Assembly (NCBI GenBank): GCA_021827445.1
Contig: JAKAVW010000047.1
Location: 1 to 12,946, forward strand
Direction of reading: 5' to 3'
From: Pseudomonadota bacterium
Lineage (GTDB): Bacteria > Pseudomonadota > Gammaproteobacteria > Acidithiobacillales > Acidithiobacillaceae
DNA length: 12,946 nt
A model generated the notes under the pieces. That model searched no databases, had not been told where the DNA came from, and saw only the letters and a program-made list of their open reading frames with translations. Position 1 is the first letter of the stretch; each line of letters begins with the position of its first letter. Shown here piece after piece: positions 1 through 5,909 of this stretch. A program made the position numbers and the translations under genes.

Positions 1-72
1 GATGGCCACCCCATTGATCTCGGGCGGGTAGGTCTCTGTAACCAGGGTGATCCGCATCGCGGTTTCCGTCAT
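1..72 (-). CDS. Glycosyltransferase family 4, N-terminal fragment (runs off the window)
   Basis: Only the first 24 codons are present, starting at 72 on the minus strand and continuing past base 1. The start ATG overlaps the psiE stop as ATGA (69-72), so translation is probably coupled to psiE. The visible peptide includes MRITLVTETYPPEINGVAI. This is the classic first beta strand and loop of GT-B, GT4-type sugar transferases, including the relatives that make glycolipids (MgtA/SqdX-like) or mannosylate lipids. The family uses a nucleotide-sugar donor at the inner face of the cytoplasmic membrane. Because it lies last in a PhoB-box-driven operon, I infer a role in replacing phospholipid with glycolipid, or another envelope change, when phosphate is scarce. 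The exact acceptor cannot be told from 24 residues. The native start could also be the internal ATG six codons in. Confidence 0.75.
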   Translation of the reverse strand, partial: MTETAMRITLVTETYPPEINGVAI

Positions 73-548
73 GCGCCACTGGTCGCGGGCGGGAACCGGA
101 TAGCCGCGATCCGCGTGCCCACCAGGACCGCCAGCAGAACCGCCATGCTGAGCAGTTCCCGCCAGTCCATGCGGTGGCTGTACAAACCGATGAAGATCTC
201 GCGCAGCAAAAAGGTGATCCCGACATCTGCCAGCACCTGCAGGCGGATCCGGTGAAATTCCAGATAGTCGGTGAAGGTGCGAAACAACTCGATCAGGATA
301 AAGACCGACAGGACATCGATTACGAGCTCCCGGCCCAGACGTTTGGCAAGTTCATGGGAGGGGAAAGGCGTCGCCGTCGCGTTCAGAGTGGTGATCGCCG
401 ACACAAAATCGTCCACGAGACCCACGACGGCGCCCAGCAGGGTGAGCAGCATGATCAGGAGCAACGCAATGACGACCATATCCAATACCTGCCCATACCA
501 GCGCAAGGTGTGCCCCCTAAGCCACTGCGAGAAAGGTTTCTTTCCCAT
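69..548 (-). CDS. psiE: PsiE family phosphate-starvation-inducible membrane protein
   Basis: This 159-aa protein is a polytopic inner-membrane protein of the PsiE family, named for induction by phosphate starvation in E. coli. Its biochemical role is unknown. About four hydrophobic segments are visible: near residues 20-45, 75-90, 104-122 and 130-150. The conserved central stretch VLSVFILIELFRTFTDYLE is typical of the family, and so is the total length. No good Shine-Dalgarno sequence precedes the ATG at 548. The DUF2934 gene ends only 27 bp upstream, so translation may depend on that gene. Downstream, the stop overlaps the start of the glycosyltransferase. The PhoB-box promoter at 873-906 is the likely driver of all three genes, which agrees with the family name. 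Confidence 0.85.
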   Translation of the reverse strand: MGKKPFSQWLRGHTLRWYGQVLDMVVIALLLIMLLTLLGAVVGLVDDFVSAITTLNATATPFPSHELAKRLGRELVIDVLSVFILIELFRTFTDYLEFHRIRLQVLADVGITFLLREIFIGLYSHRMDWRELLSMAVLLAVLVGTRIAAIRFPPATSGA

Positions 549-575
549 GGACGGGCGCGATTGAGCGTTACCGCC

Positions 576-821
576 CTACTGCTCTGCGGTAAGCCCTTCC
601 CGGTCTATGTCCTGTTCGGCGGCGAACCAACAGGCTTCCGCCTGGTCGGCCGGAAATCCTTTCTGTTCCGCCAGAAAATAGGCGGCCTCGGCGATCCGGT
701 GATGCCGTAACTCGGGGTCACTCACCATCGGTGCTGCTACGGAAGCAGGCGTTTCGGGGAGTGGGATGGGACTGAACGAGACTTGTTCATGGGTATCCGG
801 TGTTTCGTGTATGGAGGTCAT
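576..821 (-). CDS. DUF2934 domain protein
   Basis: This small acidic 81-aa protein has a low-complexity N-terminus rich in proline and glutamate (residues 1-35). A DUF2934-like core follows at about 39-72, with the signature RIAEAAYFLAEQKGFP and a tryptophan in ACWFAAEQDI. DUF2934 proteins are short, have no known function and are often found in rhizobia and Acidithiobacillus-like bacteria. No signal peptide or membrane segment is visible, so it is probably cytoplasmic. The start at 821 is supported by AGGAG six bases upstream. It is the first gene after the PhoB-box promoter at 873-906 and precedes psiE by 27 bp, so it is probably phosphate-regulated. Confidence 0.8.
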   Translation of the reverse strand: MTSIHETPDTHEQVSFSPIPLPETPASVAAPMVSDPELRHHRIAEAAYFLAEQKGFPADQAEACWFAAEQDIDREGLTAEQ

Positions 822-851
822 GGCATTCTCCTGAATATTCGTGGAATGGGC

Positions 852-865
852 GACACCAAAGTGTC
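852..865 (-). other. Short hairpin at the expected 5' end of the DUF2934-psiE mRNA
   Basis: The inverted repeat GACAC-CAAA-GTGTC lies just downstream (minus strand) of the -10 at 873-878, so it would be almost the first thing transcribed. A 5'-terminal stem-loop can protect mRNA from decay. That role is inference only, and a 5-bp stem could be chance. Confidence 0.35.
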
Positions 866-872
866 ATCGTGA

Positions 873-906
873 ATCATACGGGATGAATGTGACAGTAATG
901 TGAACG
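873..906 (-). promoter_or_regulatory. PhoB box and -10 for DUF2934-psiE-glycosyltransferase
   Basis: Read on the minus strand, the half-sites CGTTCAC and CTGTCAC are separated by ATTA (positions 906-889). They match the Pho-box repeat CTGTCAT at 4/7 and 6/7. Exactly 10 bp later comes TATGAT (878-873), which matches the sigma70 -10 in five of six bases. In PhoB-activated promoters the box replaces the -35 and ends about 10 bp before the -10, as here. Architecture and spacing equal those upstream of pstS and the porin gene. Confidence 0.8.
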
Positions 907-974
907 TTCGCTGAAATACCTGAACCTCCGCATAGGCATGAGCTATCCAGAAAAACCAGGCTGAATGACCCACT

Positions 975-1880
975 TCAGTTATAGGCGCCCAGTTTGCCTT
1001 GTGCACGTGCCAACATCCAGCGGCCCAAAAGGATGAGCATCAGCACACCGAAAGTGATGAGGAACGCCGCGGCAAAGGCGAGCATATGCGATTCCTTAAA
1101 TGGCTCATTGATGAAGGTCCAGACCACATAGGTGAGATAGCCGATGGGCTCCTGGGTCATATGACCATTCCACATGTAATTGGACCAGCCAGCCGTATAG
1201 AGCAAGGGAGCGGTTTCGCCCATGGAGAGTGCTATTGCATAGAAAATCCCCGTCAGTATGGCCGATGCGGCACCGGGCAGGAGGATCTGAAACACGATAT
1301 GTCCTTCTCCGGCCCCCAAGGCATAGCCCGCCTCGCGCACGGCATCCGGGATGCTGCGTAACGCCAATTCCGTAGATCGGGTAATGTACGGCAGTAGCAT
1401 GATCGCCAGGGTAATGACGCCGGCCGCCACGGAAAACTGCCACCCCAGATAGATCACCAGGGTAATATACCCGACATACCCCAAGACAATGGACGGTACA
1501 CCCACCAGCACATCGGATAAAAAGCGCAGCGCGCTGCCCCATCGCCCTGCCCCATGCTCGCTCAGATAAACACCCGCAGCGATACCCACCGGAGCCGCGA
1601 GCAGTAGTGAACCCAGAGACAGGACGGCAGTGCCTTCCATGGCGTTTTTCAGGCCCCCACCGATGCCGTTGGTGATCTCGGTGAAAAGCTTGGCATGCAG
1701 GACGGGCAGCGCCCGAAGAAAGACGTCCCCAATAATGGAAAGAAAGGCCCCGGCCAACAGGAGAAAGGCAAAAATGCTCAGGCCCCATCCCAGACCATCC
1801 CCGACGTGGTGACGAATGGAACGCGCGGTTCTCCGCACGGGCCGATGCGGCGGGGCGGGCTCCGGGATCCCGGCGGCCAT
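975..1880 (-). CDS. pstA: Phosphate ABC transporter permease PstA
   Basis: PstA is one of the two membrane subunits of the high-affinity phosphate importer PstSCAB in the inner membrane. The 301-aa protein has about six hydrophobic segments (near 34-56, 84-106, 124-146, 150-166, 204-226 and 266-290). The EAA loop that docks on the ATPase PstB is at about 182-202 (EAGYALGAGEGHIVFQILLP), and the family motif MGETAPLLYTAG is at 220-231. I chose the start at 1880 because it overlaps the pstC stop as TGATG, which indicates coupling. An in-frame ATG at 1901 would add seven residues. No pstB follows. After the stop there is a 153-bp gap with a new PhoB promoter. Confidence 0.95.
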   Translation of the reverse strand: MAAGIPEPAPPHRPVRRTARSIRHHVGDGLGWGLSIFAFLLLAGAFLSIIGDVFLRALPVLHAKLFTEITNGIGGGLKNAMEGTAVLSLGSLLLAAPVGIAAGVYLSEHGAGRWGSALRFLSDVLVGVPSIVLGYVGYITLVIYLGWQFSVAAGVITLAIMLLPYITRSTELALRSIPDAVREAGYALGAGEGHIVFQILLPGAASAILTGIFYAIALSMGETAPLLYTAGWSNYMWNGHMTQEPIGYLTYVVWTFINEPFKESHMLAFAAAFLITFGVLMLILLGRWMLARAQGKLGAYN

Positions 1881-2836
1881 CAACGTATCCGCTCCATCCA
1901 CAACAAGAGCCGTGCCACGATATTCACCACGACGGCGATCAGTAGGAGGACCAGGGCAATTTCCGAAAGGGCCTCCACGGCCATACCCGTCGGATCCTGT
2001 AGGGCGCTGTCCAACTGCGAAGCGATGAAGGATGCCATGGTGGAAATCGGCGTATAGATATTGTTGGGCAGATAGTTCAAGGCATTACCGCTGACCATTA
2101 ACACGGCCATGGTCTCCCCCAAAGCGCGTCCCAACGCAAGGATGCTGACGCCCGTGAGCACGGTGCGCAAGTTCGGCAGGACGATATGCCGGATCACCTG
2201 AAAGCGGCTCAATCCCAGGCTGCGCCCGGCTTCCTTGAGGGCGGTGTCCGTCGTGTTCATGGCTTCCCGCAACGTGGCCGAGATCAACGGCACCACCATG
2301 ATGGCCAGCACGATGGAAGTGGTGAGCAGGCCATAGCCGCTGCCGGGCCTGCCTCCCAAAAAAGGAACAAAGGACAATGCGCGGGCCATGGCCGGATACA
2401 CATGCTGCCCCAAGAGGGGAACGAGCACCGCATAGCCCCACAATCCGTATACCACGCTCGGAATACTCGCCAACAGATCGACAAAGAGAGAGAGCGGCGT
2501 CCCCCAGGTACGCGGCAACCCCTCCGACAGGAAGATGGCTGAACCGATCCCCAGGGGGAGCGCCAGCGCCAGGGCCATGGCGGAACTGGCCAGAGTTCCC
2601 ACCACCAGGAACCAGATACCATAACGGGCCCCCGGCATGATCTGCTGGCCATGCTGGGTGATGGGATTGCCGTACAGATTGCCCAGATCCCAGTCGTTGA
2701 CCCACAGGAAATGCAGCGCATTGTATTGAATGGCGGGCCATGAATAAAGGACAAGAAAAACGATCACCCCCACGAGCGACAGCGGCAGGAGGCTCGCCGT
2801 CGCGACCAGAGAAATCCGAAAAATCGGAAATTTCAT
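1880..2836 (-). CDS. pstC: Phosphate ABC transporter permease PstC
   Basis: PstC pairs with PstA to form the inner-membrane channel for phosphate. The 318-aa protein has an N-terminal membrane segment at about 10-32, a periplasmic stretch to about 72, and further segments near 74-104, 116-142, 170-188, 226-250 and 292-314. The EAA loop EAGRSLGLSRFQVIRHIVLP (202-221) is the expected contact with PstB. The motif ALGRALGETMAVLMV is strongly conserved in PstC. A purine-rich AGGGGGG lies a few bases upstream of the ATG at 2836. The gene overlaps pstA by the TGATG junction. A 187-bp gap with no clear promoter separates it from phoU. Confidence 0.95.
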   Translation of the reverse strand: MKFPIFRISLVATASLLPLSLVGVIVFLVLYSWPAIQYNALHFLWVNDWDLGNLYGNPITQHGQQIMPGARYGIWFLVVGTLASSAMALALALPLGIGSAIFLSEGLPRTWGTPLSLFVDLLASIPSVVYGLWGYAVLVPLLGQHVYPAMARALSFVPFLGGRPGSGYGLLTTSIVLAIMVVPLISATLREAMNTTDTALKEAGRSLGLSRFQVIRHIVLPNLRTVLTGVSILALGRALGETMAVLMVSGNALNYLPNNIYTPISTMASFIASQLDSALQDPTGMAVEALSEIALVLLLIAVVVNIVARLLLWMERIR

Positions 2837-3023
2837 TGTGCCCCCCTATTTCCTGTTGTCCGGCATCGGTCTTCCCCACCCTTAAATTGGGTCACCAAGG
2901 ACACGTGATGGCGACAAAAAAACTGCTGAGAAGATCAATGGTTCGATGCAAGACAGGGACTGCCCGTCGCGGTGTGGCCAGATCGCTCTCCACAGACAAA
3001 GGAAAAACCGATTGGTCCATTTA

Positions 3024-3740
3024 TCACTCCCTTTGCAACGATTCAGCGACTTGATCAATGGGCAAGTGCCGGACATTTTTGCCTTTCGCCAGATAGATCA
3101 CGTATTCGCAAATGTTGCGCGCATGGTCGCCAATGCGTTCGATGGCCTTGGCGATGAACAGCACATCAATGGCCTGCGTGAGGATGCGTGGATCCTCCAG
3201 CATATAGGTGATCAATCGGCGCATGGCAGAGCGATATTCCTGGTTGAGCATTTCGTCGCCCTTGGCCACCTCGATAGCCGCCTCCGCATCGGCCCGCGCC
3301 AGGGCGTCCATGGCCCGGCGCAGCATATCGAGAGCATATTTGGCCATGCCGTCGATGTCGCGCAAGAAAGCGGGGCTCGCACTGCGTAGCCCGTGGCCCA
3401 TCGCCAGCGCCATGTCAGCAATCTTCGCAGCCTTATCCCCCATACGTTCCAGATCGGCAACGGTCTTGATGATGGTCATGACCAAACGCAGATCACCCGC
3501 AGCAGGCTGCTGGCGCGCGAGGATGCCGATGCACTCCTCCTCGATACGCACTTCATAATTATTGACTTCATAATCACGGGAAATAATTTCCCTGGCCAGG
3601 GCGCTGTCTCCTGTTTGCAGCGCCTGGATGGCGTTGGCGATTTGCTCTTCTACCAAACCGCCCATGGCCAATACCATGGTGCGAATTTCATGGAGTTCTG
3701 TATCAAAATGTTGTGAGATATGCGGATCAACATCTACCAT
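3024..3740 (-). CDS. phoU: Phosphate signalling protein PhoU
   Basis: PhoU is a peripheral cytoplasmic protein that links the Pst transporter to the PhoR kinase and keeps the Pho regulon off when phosphate is plentiful. The 238-aa product is all-helical, with two repeats each carrying the metal-binding signature: VADLERMGDKAAKIAD (about 94-109) and AIERIGDHARNICE (about 199-212). The length fits E. coli PhoU (241 aa). I chose the ATG at 3740 because GGAG sits six bases upstream. Longer in-frame starts exist at 3758 and 3824, but they lack a well-spaced ribosome site and add a stretch not typical of PhoU. Its place between pstS and pstC is unusual, since it normally follows pstB. Confidence 0.95.
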   Translation of the reverse strand: MVDVDPHISQHFDTELHEIRTMVLAMGGLVEEQIANAIQALQTGDSALAREIISRDYEVNNYEVRIEEECIGILARQQPAAGDLRLVMTIIKTVADLERMGDKAAKIADMALAMGHGLRSASPAFLRDIDGMAKYALDMLRRAMDALARADAEAAIEVAKGDEMLNQEYRSAMRRLITYMLEDPRILTQAIDVLFIAKAIERIGDHARNICEYVIYLAKGKNVRHLPIDQVAESLQRE

Positions 3741-3904
3741 ATTCTTCTCCTTAACCATCGCTCCGCCGAAGTCTTGCGTAACCCACTGATTTATGAAAGC
3801 ACCATGCGCCTTAAAATCATCCAACCTTTTGAAATGTTAGGTAATTACAGTCAGGAGTAACGAAAAGCATTAAAAATCGACCATAGGGTATTGCAACCAA
3901 TATG

Positions 3905-3929
3905 ATAGCTCCATATATGATGGAGCTAT
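3905..3929. repeat. 10-bp inverted repeat upstream of phoU
   Basis: The arms ATAGCTCCAT and ATGGAGCTAT are perfect complements around a 5-base loop (ATATG). No T-run follows on either strand, so it is not a typical terminator. It could be an mRNA processing hairpin or a protein-binding site. Confidence 0.7.
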
Positions 3930-4096
3930 GGTTTATTAACCGTTACTACCCGTTATATAATACTCACTCATTTTTCTGGCTTGGTAATATATTCCACAAT
4001 GAAAATCCAAATTACGAACGCGGATTTGAACAATATCGATTTGCGGATCTGCCATGAATAGTATTCATTACCTGTATTTCCATTAAGATCGCAGGT

Positions 4097-4120
4097 GAGC
4101 CGGGTATTAATACCCGGCTC
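4097..4120 (-). terminator. Stable palindromic stem-loop just after pstS (attenuator or mRNA stabiliser)
   Basis: GAGCCGGGTATT and AATACCCGGCTC form a perfect 24-bp palindrome 11 bp past the pstS stop. The transcript would form a GC-rich stem. No U-tract follows on the minus strand, so it is more likely a partial terminator or a 3' stabiliser. Such an element would let pstS mRNA accumulate above the downstream phoU-pstCA message, as is common for binding-protein genes. Confidence 0.55.
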
Positions 4121-4131
4121 GGGAGATTAAC

Positions 4132-5217
4132 TCACTGTATCTCTGCTACCTGTTTGAGGGAAAGCGCAGCGGCACTGGCAGGCAACGGAACAAAATGCAC
4201 AGTTTTCATGAAGTGCGGGGCATTGCCTCCCTTCGCGTTGATATCCCAATCGAGGAAATTGCGAATCGCCACCGCAACCTGGGCATTGGGCTGAGTCTTG
4301 CTGACGATGGCATACTCGTAATTGATGATGGGGTAGGACTTGGCACCTGGGGCATAGACCAGACTGATGCGCTCATCAGCTGGGGTCTTGGCAACCATTT
4401 CAGCTGTTGCCGCCTTGGCATTGGCCACCGTCGGCAACACAAACCGACCGGCGCGGTTTTCCAGCATGGCCAGACCCAGATGGGCTGCTTCCACCGGTTT
4501 CTTCCAACTGATGCCAATGTAGGCGACGCCATAAGGCGTGGTCTTCAGGGCCTGTACCATGCCGGGGTTGCCCTCGGCACCGATACCGCCGGGAACGGAC
4601 GGCCAACTCACCGTCGTGCTGTAGCCAATATTCTTGCTCCATACCGGTGTGGTATCAGAGAGGTACGTCGTAAAGATAAAGGTATCGCCGGAACCATCCG
4701 TACGGTGTACCGGGATGATCTGATGGTTGGGCAGCTTGACGCCGGGGTTGAGTTTGGCAATGGCAGCGGCATCCCAGTTGGTGATGGTGCCATTATAGAT
4801 CCCTGCCAACACGGGACCGGAGAGCTTGAGATGAATGTTGTTCAAACCCGGCAGGTTGTAGTTGACCATCTGAATCGAGATGGCCAGCGGGATGTTGAGG
4901 ATATTGGGATGCATCTTGATCTGGGCATTGCTCATATAGGCATCGGAAGCACCGATCTGCGCCACGCCGGAAATGGCTTGCGCAATACCAGTACCGCTGC
5001 CCGTGCCTTGGGTGGTGATCTGCACGCCGGGATTCATTTTGGTATAAACCGGCACCCACAGGTTGAAGAGCGGATAGAGCAGAGTCGATCCCGTCTCCAG
5101 CAGGGAAGTAGGCGCCGCCGAGGCGGGCATCGCGGCGAAGGCGGACAGGGTCAGAGAGGAAAACAGGGCGAGGCCCTTCATGCGGCGGGACAGATTGTTT
5201 TTCATGCGAAAAGACAT
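4132..5217 (-). CDS. pstS: Periplasmic phosphate-binding protein PstS
   Basis: PstS captures phosphate in the periplasm and delivers it to PstCA. The 361-aa precursor has a Sec signal peptide (residues 1-34, cleavage likely after PASA). The phosphate-site motifs occur in order: ETGSTLLYPL (41-50), GTGSGTG (71-77), GASDAYMS (89-96) and HRTDGSGDTFIFTTYLS (171-187). These correspond to the ligand loops of the E. coli protein. I chose the ATG at 5217 because GGAGG lies four bases upstream. The longer frame starting at 5280 would place an unlikely tail before the signal peptide. A PhoB-box promoter (5350-5383) gives a leader of about 125 nt, and a strong palindrome follows the stop. Confidence 0.95.
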   Translation of the reverse strand: MSFRMKNNLSRRMKGLALFSSLTLSAFAAMPASAAPTSLLETGSTLLYPLFNLWVPVYTKMNPGVQITTQGTGSGTGIAQAISGVAQIGASDAYMSNAQIKMHPNILNIPLAISIQMVNYNLPGLNNIHLKLSGPVLAGIYNGTITNWDAAAIAKLNPGVKLPNHQIIPVHRTDGSGDTFIFTTYLSDTTPVWSKNIGYSTTVSWPSVPGGIGAEGNPGMVQALKTTPYGVAYIGISWKKPVEAAHLGLAMLENRAGRFVLPTVANAKAATAEMVAKTPADERISLVYAPGAKSYPIINYEYAIVSKTQPNAQVAVAIRNFLDWDINAKGGNAPHFMKTVHFVPLPASAAALSLKQVAEIQ

Positions 5218-5349
5218 AAAACCTCCGGTGTGGGACAATAAACGGGAACAAGGTAGGATGCGCACTGCTTTAGTACCCATAGGTAAACATGACGCGGTTG
5301 TAGAGCATCAACCAAGGCATTGGCACATTGACTACCTCACTCATCGTCT

Positions 5350-5383
5350 ATTATACAAGACGATTGTGACAGTTTGATGAACC
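5350..5383 (-). promoter_or_regulatory. PhoB box and -10 for pstS
   Basis: On the minus strand GGTTCAT-CAAA-CTGTCAC (5383-5366) forms the two half-sites, the second matching the consensus in six of seven bases. A perfect TATAAT -10 (5355-5350) lies exactly 10 bp later. A 7-bp inverted repeat, ATCGTCT (5343-5349) and AGACGAT (5358-5364), flanks the -10. Confidence 0.85.
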
Positions 5384-5448
5384 TACCCAACCAGCCCTTC
5401 GCACACTGATTCACCTCGAAAAATTGTAGATTGGCTCGGCGCGAGGGG

Positions 5449-5468
5449 GTGTAAGAATTTTTGTGTAA
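5449..5468. mobile_element. Possible IS256-family terminal repeat relic
   Basis: The sequence GTGTAAGAATTTTTGTGTAA resembles the conserved ends of IS256-family elements, as recalled from family knowledge (GTGTCAAGAATTTTGTGTAA type). No matching inverted end or intact transposase is present, so at most this is a relic. Confidence 0.35.
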
Positions 5469-5515
5469 ATGGCCATTTGGCAGGAAACTGCCGTCCTGTG
5501 AGGAAGGAGTTGTGA

Positions 5516-5708
5516 ATGACTATTAGTAGGGCGTCTTATATGGATGCCTCCATGTGTGCAAGCCGACTTTCGATCATTGGCGCTTAAGGTCGAGTTACAG
5601 CCTTATATCCGGCCTGTTGCGCAGATTACCTTTGCTGGCCTTGATGAAATCCGCTGGAAGGGGCCTCATCTCGAAATCGTCCTTCCTCAAGCACCACCGC
5701 TGCCTTGA
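5516..5708 (+). pseudogene. Possible frameshifted gene remnant
   Basis: An ATG at 5516 has AGGAG six bases upstream and reads 23 codons (MTISRASYMDASMC...) to a stop at 5585-5587. In another frame, a 54-codon open stretch from the ATG at 5544 to the stop at 5706-5708 looks protein-like, including VELQPYIRPVAQITFAGL. A third frame is open to 5790. A frameshift near 5550 would join the first two. It may be the start of a dead transposase next to the IS256-like end. I do not recognise the peptide. Confidence 0.25.
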
Positions 5709-5841
5709 TGATCTGGATCCCCAGCGCGTCCTCGCACATTTTCCCCTCCAGCTAGGACAGGGGCGCGTCACCACGCTTCTCTCTCGCTAGCAACTCCCAG
5801 AAGGGACTGCCTCCCCGGACATGAACCGATACAGAGCGCAC

Positions 5842-5864
5842 AAAAAAGCCAGCACGAGGCTAGC
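5842..5864 (-). terminator. Rho-independent terminator of the porin gene
   Basis: On the minus strand GCTAGC-CTCGT-GCTGGC makes a 6-bp stem (one U-G pair) followed directly by six T residues. It lies 45 bp past the porin stop, which fits a terminator for that gene. Confidence 0.6.
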
Positions 5865-5869
5865 CAGAC

Positions 5870-5886
5870 GAGGAGGAGGAGGAGGA
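5870..5886. repeat. GAG trinucleotide tract
   Basis: About five and a half tandem GAG units lie between the porin stop and its terminator. On the transcribed strand this is a CTC-type tract in the 3' untranslated region. Such tracts can change length by slippage, but here it is outside any coding sequence. Confidence 0.8.
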
Positions 5887-5909
5887 AAACGTCTCTGGAT
5901 ATCTTTCTT

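Larger units (their letters stand above)
3741..4131. other. Long pstS-phoU intergenic region with inverted repeats
   Basis: This is 391 bp of AT-rich sequence without a gene. It holds a 24-bp perfect palindrome just after pstS (4097-4120), a 15-bp inverted repeat ATGAATA-G-TATTCAT (4054-4068) and a 10-bp-stem hairpin (3905-3929). I searched for a PhoB box upstream of phoU and saw none convincing. PhoU-pstCA may therefore be read through from the pstS promoter, with the hairpins setting relative levels. That is inference. Confidence 0.6.
5384..5841. other. Non-coding or decayed region between pstS promoter and porin terminator
   Basis: No intact recognisable gene is seen. There is an IS256-like end (5449-5468) and a 23-codon ORF with a strong ribosome site (5516-5587). 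Overlapping short open frames run to about 5790, switching frame, as expected of a decayed gene. I could not assign the peptides to a family. Confidence 0.5.

Noticed and set aside
174..710. 178-aa plus-strand frame across psiE and DUF2934
   Set aside because: Shadow; low-complexity, charged and overlapping two recognised genes.
2882..3076. 64-aa minus-strand frame between phoU and pstC
   Set aside because: It starts inside phoU and has no ribosome site or family likeness.
3831..3860. CTGTAAT on the minus strand as a PhoB box for phoU
   Set aside because: The 11-bp-spaced partner half-site does not match and no -10 follows at 10 bp.
4195..5241. 348-aa open frame antisense to pstS
   Set aside because: It mirrors the codon bias of pstS, has no family features, and pstS itself is certain.
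5218..5280. Upstream start of pstS at 5280
   Set aside because: It would place 21 residues before a normal signal peptide. The ATG at 5217 has GGAGG at the right distance.
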